Notes under the pieces: model-generated | Databases searched by the model: none | Seen by the model: the letters and a program-made list of their open reading frames with translations, nothing else | Told to the model about the DNA's origin: nothing | Assembly (NCBI GenBank): GCA_903834675.1 | Contig: CAILKC010000950.1 | Span: 1-15,806 of the forward strand | Direction of reading: 5' to 3' | Length of the DNA stretch: 15,806 bases | Source: an uncultured Victivallales bacterium | GTDB taxonomy: Bacteria; Verrucomicrobiota; Lentisphaeria; Oligosphaerales; JAFGRS01 | Shown here: positions 1-6,300 of the stretch, piece after piece | How the letters are laid out: every line of letters starts with the position of its first letter | Numbering within the stretch: the first letter of the stretch is position 1 | Position numbers and translations under genes: made by a program

Positions 1-7
1 CCCAGTC

Positions 8-39
8 CGCCCTTCGTCCGCCGCGGCGGACGAAGGGCG
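8..39. repeat. Perfect 32-bp palindrome
   Basis: The 16 bases at 8-23 are the exact reverse complement of 24-39, with no loop base at the axis. On either strand this would form a long GC-rich hairpin. It could be the terminator of a gene left of the window, a dispersed palindromic (REP-like) element, or part of a larger repeat with the neighbouring inverted repeat at 41-92. No T-tract follows, so a classical intrinsic terminator is not supported. Confidence 0.8.
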
Positions 40-40
40 T

Positions 41-92
41 TGGAGGGCGCCGCGGCGACGGCGCCGCGGCGGCCACGCAGGGCCGCCCTCCA
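41..92. repeat. Inverted repeat enclosing an 11-bp direct repeat
   Basis: Nine bases at 41-49 (TGGAGGGCG) pair with 84-92 (CGCCCTCCA). Inside, GCGCCGCGGCG occurs twice, at 47-57 and 61-71, three bases apart, and each copy contains the palindrome CCGCGG. It starts two bases after the palindrome at 8-39, so the two probably belong to one element. Function unknown. Confidence 0.7.
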
Positions 93-109
93 GGCGATCC
101 GCCGCGTCC

Positions 110-183
110 CGGCCGGATCGGAATGGGAACCGCGTTGGCAAGTCTCATTCCGGTATGTCCGGCCGCAGCCGGGGGCTCGGCTG
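110..183. repeat. Nested inverted repeats (possible structured leader or element)
   Basis: CGGCCGGA at 110-117 pairs with TCCGGCCG at 158-165. Just inside it, CGGAATG at 119-125 pairs with CATTCCG at 146-152, giving one two-tier hairpin with a 20-base loop. Directly after it, CAGCCG at 166-171 pairs with CGGCTG at 178-183. The arms are exact. Whether this is transcribed, and with which gene, cannot be told from the sequence. Confidence 0.55.
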
Positions 184-395
184 AACCCTAGGACCTGAGT
201 AGTCACCACCTACGGAGCTGACTTGCGCCCGGCGCGTGGATGTTGACAACGCGAGGGGAATGGCGCATGGTATGCCACCGGGCATTCGTGCAGGGGATGC
301 GTGCCGAGACCGGCCGCCAAGCGTCTCTGTGAGCTTGCGAAACGGCGACTAGTTGTGCCCAGCCAGTATGCTTTGGTTCGAGAGGAGTCTACGAC

Positions 396-3300
396 ATGAA
401 GACGAGGAATCTGCCGCCGCGCGTCCAGACGGTCGTTATGGCGGTTGTTGCGGCGGCCATGATCTGGGGTGTCGAGGCGTGGGCCATCCCCGCGACCCTC
501 CAGTACCAAGGCTACCTTTCGGACGTCGGCGGGGCCCCGGTGACGGGCGTGCTGCGGGTCGTCTTCCGGCTCTACGAGGACGCCGATGCTGCCGTGGCGC
601 CGACCGCCCTGTGGGAGGAGGTTCACGACAGCGTGACCGTTACCGCCGGCAAGTTCACTGCGATCCTCGGGGCGGCGAGCCCATTCGAGGCGGCCGGAGT
701 GAGCTTTGATCGGGCCTTGTTCCTGGAGTTGGAGATCAGCCTGGAGAAACTGCAGCCGCGTCTCCCGCTGCATTCGGTTCCCTACGCGTTGAAGGCGACC
801 GGGGTGGTGGCGGGGGGAATCACGGCTCCCATGTTGGCGGAGGGCGCGGTGCAGCCCGGGAAAGTGCATGTCTCCCTGGCAGGCCAGGGCCTGGCGGTCA
901 GCCCGACGGGCGCGCTCCGGGTCGCCTCGGGCGGGATCACGGCCGACTTGCTCGCCGACGCCAGCGTTTCCGACCGGCAGGTGTCTCCCACGGCCGCCAT
1001 TGCGCCCGCGAAAATCGCCGGAACCGCGGTGACGCTGGCTGACGGGCAGACGCTGACCAACAAGACCCTCGATGCCGATTCTAACCACCTCTTCAACCTC
1101 GACCTGAGCGAGTTCCGCCCCGGTGTCATTCTGGCCGATCTGGCGGCACCGGCAAAGAGTGAGGTCGGCACGGACGACCATCTGGCCAGCGCCGCCGCCA
1201 TCATCCAGTTTGTTGGGGACTCGCTGGCCCGTCAGGACAGCCTGGGGGAGCTGGGGGATACCGCCCTGACCGACGTCACCGCAGGCGACATCCTGGTCGC
1301 CGATGGGGCTGGCCAGTGGGTAAACCAGACCCTCCGCGGCGACCTGGCCATGGATCCGTACGGCAACGCCACCATTCAGCCTGACGCGGTAAACCTGGGG
1401 ACGGACACCACCGGTCTCTATGTCGCCACTCTGAGCGCTGGTCCGGGCCTGATTGGCGGCGGCTCTGCCGAAGGCCTGGCCGCAACTCTGGCTGTCAACG
1501 TGGATGGCGTGACTCTCCAGATCGCCGAGGATGTGCTGCAGGTGGGCCTCATCGGCAGCGGCAATATCGCTGCCGATGCCATCGGTATGGGGCACCTTCA
1601 GAACGGCGCCGTGAGCAATGCCAAATTGCAGAACGCCAGCCTGACCGTCAACCCTGGCGTCGGCCTGGCCGGTGGCGGCAGCGTGGCCTTGGGTGAGGCC
1701 GTGACCTTGAGCGTGGCCCCGGACGGCATCGGTGCGGCCCAGTTGGCCGCGGGCATCGATGCTTCCGGCAAGGGCTTCAATGCCGCCGCCGTGGACGGCG
1801 CTGGCCTCGACGACCAGGCTGACGCGGCCGCGAACGTGCTGTGGTCCTCACTGCGAACCAAAGACTATGTGGACGCCCTGGCGCTGGGGTTGGACTGGCA
1901 GGATGGCGTCGCGTCGATCGTGACTGCCGCGCCCACCGCACTGCCGCCGGGCACACGGGTCATCGCCCATCACGTCCCAGGCTGGACCGACAGCAGCATT
2001 TATCAGTATAATGGCACGGTGTGGCTCGAGGTTGTCCCCCACGAAGGCTGGGCCACGTGGGTGATGGACGAGGACCTGAACTACGTATTCAACGGCACAG
2101 AGTGGGTCTCCATCAGCTCCACCCAGAATCATGAGGCTCTCAACGGCTTGCTGGGGGGAGCCGAGAACAAGCACTACCACCTCGACGCATCGCTGTACGG
2201 TGCCCTGACCGGCCTGGCCAGCAACCGGCTGTTGGCAGCCGACGAGGTCGGCCTGCCGATCGAGACCAACCTGACCGCCTGGTTGCGCGGCAGCGCCGAC
2301 CAGGTGACGGTCACCGCCGACGGCAACGGCGGCGCCGTGCTCTCTCTGCCGCAGGATCTGAGCCCGGCATCCAGACCGCAGTTTGCCGGCCTGGAATTGG
2401 CGCGCTTGAGCCTGGGCGGGGAGGTGGTCACCGCCATCGGCACCGACCCCACGCTGGCGGGGAATCGCACCGAAGCGTTGCCCACCGAACACGTCGTGAA
2501 GACCTATGTCGACCAGGCGCTGGCGGCCAAGGAGACCCCGCTGGCGGAGTTGACGGACGTCGCCCTGGCCGGCCTGACGCCCGGCGACCTGCTGCAGTTT
2601 GACGGCAGTGCGTGGGTGAATATTGACCGGGTGCCGGGTGCGAGCATCGAGCTCAAGGCCGGCGGCGGCATCACGCATGGTTCAGGGTTGATGCTTGATC
2701 TGGCGGACGACGGCACCCTGGAGATCGCGGCGGACGGCCTGCGCGTGGGCGTTATCGGCGGCGGCAACCTGGCCGCCGACGCGGTTGCCTTGGGCTCCAA
2801 GACCACGGGCGACTACGTGGCCAGGATTACGGCTGGCAACGGGCTCAGCGGCGACGGCGTGGGCGAGGGCAGCGCGCCGACGCTGGCGGTCAATGTTGAT
2901 GGCACGACCCTGGTGATCACCGGCGATGTGCTCCGCGTGGGGAGCATCGGCGGCAACCAGTTGCAGGACGGTTCGCTCGGCAATAGCAAACTGGCCAACC
3001 CCGGCCTGACCGTCGCGGCTGGCGTCGGCCTGACCGGTGGCGGCCTGGCCGCCCTGGGCGGCTCCACGACTCTGAGCGTAGCCAACGGCGGCATTGGCGC
3101 TGGCCAACTGGCGGCAAACATCGATGTCGCTGCCAAGGGCTTCCGGGCGGCCACGGCAGCGGACGCGGACCGGGCGGCGCTCGCCGACACGGTCGTCGCC
3201 GCGGGCTTGGCGGAAGGCGCTGGGCTGGACGACGGCGCTGGTGCGGCCGGCAACGTGCTGTGGTCCTCGCAGCGAATCAAGGAGTACGTCGACGGGCTGG

Positions 3301-6300
3301 TCATGGGGTTGGACTGGCAGAACAGCGTCGTGTCGTTCGTCAGCGTCGTGCCGTCGGCACCGACGCCGGGCCTGCGGGTGATCGCCGCCGCCGATTTCGG
3401 TACCTGGGCCGCGGGCAACCTCTACGAGTTCAACGGGGCGGCCTGGGTCGGAACGGTCTCCAACGAGGGCTTTGCGCTGTGGGTCGAGGGCGAGGACCGC
3501 AACTACGTCTACACCGGCACGGCGTGGGTGCCTATGAGTTCGACGACGAACCACGAAACCCTCAACGGCTTGCTGGGGGGAGCCGAGAACGACCATTTCC
3601 ACCTTGGCGGTCGGCTTCACGACGCTCTGACGAACCTGACCGGCAACCGGCTGGTGGCGGCCGACGAGGCCGGCTTGCCGGCCGAGACGAACCTGACCGC
3701 CTGGTTGCGCGGGAGCGCCGACCAGGTGACGGTCACCGCCGACGGCGCTGGCGGCGCCGTACTCTCCCTGCCGCAGGACCTGGCCACGGCATCCAGGCCC
3801 CATTTCGACGGCCTCGAGTTGGGCAGCGGCGGACTGACCCTGGGCCACCTTGAGGTCAACGCCATCAGCAACGACGTGGACCTGGCGGGCGACCGCGCTG
3901 CGGCCCTGCCGACCGAACACGCCGTGAAGACCTATGTCGACCAGGCGCTGGCCGACAAGGAGACCTTGCTGGCGGAGCTGACGGACGTCGCCCTGGTCGG
4001 CCTGACGCCCGGCGACCTGCTGCAGTTTGACGGTGCGGCGTGGGCGAATATCGCCAAGGTGCCGGGCGAGAACATCGAGATGAAGGATGGCGCGGACGCG
4101 GCCGGCAACGTGCTGTGGTCCTCGCAGCGGATCAAGGAATACGTCGACGGGCAGACACTGGGTCCGGACTGGCAGAACAGCGTCGTGGCGTTCGTCACCA
4201 CCGTACCACCGACGTCGGCGCCGGGCCTGCGGGTGATCGCTGCCGCCGATTTCGGCAACTGGACCGGCGACGACATCTACGAGTTCAACGGCGTAACCTG
4301 GGTCGAGACGGTCCCCCGCGAAGGCTTTGCGGTATGGGTCGAGAGCGAGGACCGCAACTACACCTACACCGGCACGGCGTGGGTGCCGATGAGTTCGACC
4401 GCGAACCACGAATCCCTCAGCGGCTTGCTGGGGGCAACCGAGAACGACCACTACCACATTGGCGGTCGGCTGTATGACGCCCTGGCGAACCTGACCGGCA
4501 ACCGGCTGTTGGCGGACGTCGACGGCCTGCCGCTCGAGACCGACCTGACCGCCTGGCTGCGCGGCAGCGCCGACCAGGTGACGGTCAGCGCCGATGGCCA
4601 CGGCGGCGCCGTCCTCTCCCTGCCGCAGGACCTGGCTCCGGCATCCAGGCCCCAGTTCGACGGCCTCGAGTTGGGCAGCGGCGGACTGACCCTGGGCCAC
4701 CTCGAGGTCAACGCCATCAGCAATGACGTGGACCTGGCGGGCGACCGCGCTGCGGCCCTGCCGACGGAGCACGCGGTGAAGACCTATGTCGACCAGGCGC
4801 TGGCGGCCAAGGAGGCCTCGCTGGCGGAGTTGACGGACGTCGCCCTGGTCGGCCTGGCGACTGGCGACCTGCTGCGCTTCGACGGTACGGCGTGGGTGAA
4901 CATCGCCAAGGTGCCGGGCGAGAACATCGAACTGAAAGACGGCGGCGCCATCACCCACGGCTCAGGGTTGAAGGTCAATCTCGACGACGACGGCTCGCTG
5001 CTCATCACCGATAACGCCCTGAAGGTCGGCGTCATCGGCGCTGGCAACCTCGCTGCTGATGCGGTTGCCTTGGGCGCCAAGACCACGGGCGACTACGTGG
5101 CCAGGATTACGGCTGGCAACGGGCTCAGCGGCGACGGCACCGGCGAGGGCAGCTCGCCGACGCTGGCGGTCAATGTTGATGGCACGACCCTGGTGATTGC
5201 CAGCGATGTGCTCAGCGTGGGGAGCATCGGCGGCAACCAAGTGCAGAACGGTTCGCTCGGCAATGCCAAACTGGCCAACCCCGGCCTGACGGTCAGCGCC
5301 GGCACTGGCCTGACCGGTGGCGGCCTGGTCGCCCTGGGCGGCTCCACGACTCTGGGCGTAGCCACCGGCGGCATTGGCGCTGGCCAGCTGGCGGCGAATA
5401 TCGATGTCGCTGCCAAGGGCTTCCGGGCGGCCACCGCGGCGAGCGCAGACTGGGCGGCGCTCGCCGACACGGTGGTCGCCGCGGGCCTGGCGGTAGGCGC
5501 TGGGCTGGACGACGGCGCCGAGGCGGCCGGCAACGTGCTTTGGTCTTCGCAGCGGATCAAGACGTACATCGATGCTCTGGTCAACGGCCTGGATTGGCAG
5601 CAGAGCGTCAAGTTCATCACCGTCGTCGTTCCGCCGGGACCGACCGAGCTGGGAACCCGCGTCATCGCCAAGGGCGTCGCGGGCTGGAATAACCACAGCA
5701 TCTACGCCTACGATGGCGTTGCCTGGGTCGAGGCGGTGGCGCCCTCGAAAGGCTTTGCGGTGTGTGTGACCGACCCGATGCGCAACTATGTGTTCACCGG
5801 CAGCGAATGGGTGGACTTCGGCTCGACCGCGGACCATCAGGCTCTCACCGGCAAGCAGGGCGGCAACCCGACGCTCGGGGAGTACTACCACCTGGGCAAG
5901 CCGCTGCACGACGCGCTGACCGGATTGCCCATGAAGAGGCTGATCGGGACTGACTCCGCGGGCTTGCCGGCCGCGGCCGACCTGAGCGTGTGGGTCGACA
6001 AAGCCGCTACCGGCCTCATCGTGGCCCCCCGCGGCGATGGCGGGATCATCCTTGATCTCGACAAGATCGTTCCCCAGGGTGCCCCGACCAAGGGTAATAT
6101 CCTGATGGGCTCCGGCACCGTCTGGGAAAGCGTTGGGCAGACGGCCATCACCGCCGTCGGCACCATCAGCGCCGGCAGGTGGGAGGGCAGCGCTATCGCC
6201 GGCGATCGCATCGAGCTCTACCCGGGCGGCGGCCTGGCCACGGGCTCCGGCCTGAAGATCAACCTCGACAGCGGCGACGAGTCGCTGGTTATCCGCTCCG

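Larger units (their letters stand above)
1..395. other. Intergenic region with stacked hairpins and operon leader
   Basis: No credible gene is seen in this stretch. The first ~185 bases are packed with inverted repeats (listed separately) and are very GC-rich, while 186-395 is more ordinary sequence leading to the start codon at 396. A ribosome binding site AGAGGAG lies at 381-387, eight bases before that ATG. A TTGACA hexamer is present at 243-248, but no good -10 box follows at the right distance, so no promoter is called. The operon promoter is most likely somewhere in 186-380. Confidence 0.6.

Noticed and set aside
243..276. TTGACA hexamer as a sigma-70 -35 box
   Set aside because: At 17 bases' spacing only CATGGT is found, and TATGCC lies 22 bases away; neither is a convincing -10 box.
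210..1595. 461-residue minus-strand open frame over the operon leader and the start of the giant gene
   Set aside because: Overlaps a signal peptide and a recognisable N-terminal domain on the other strand, and has no homology-like motif.
1326..6137. Target of a diversity-generating retroelement in the tail-fibre-like gene
   Set aside because: No reverse transcriptase or template repeat is in the window, and differences between units are not concentrated at adenines as far as I can see.
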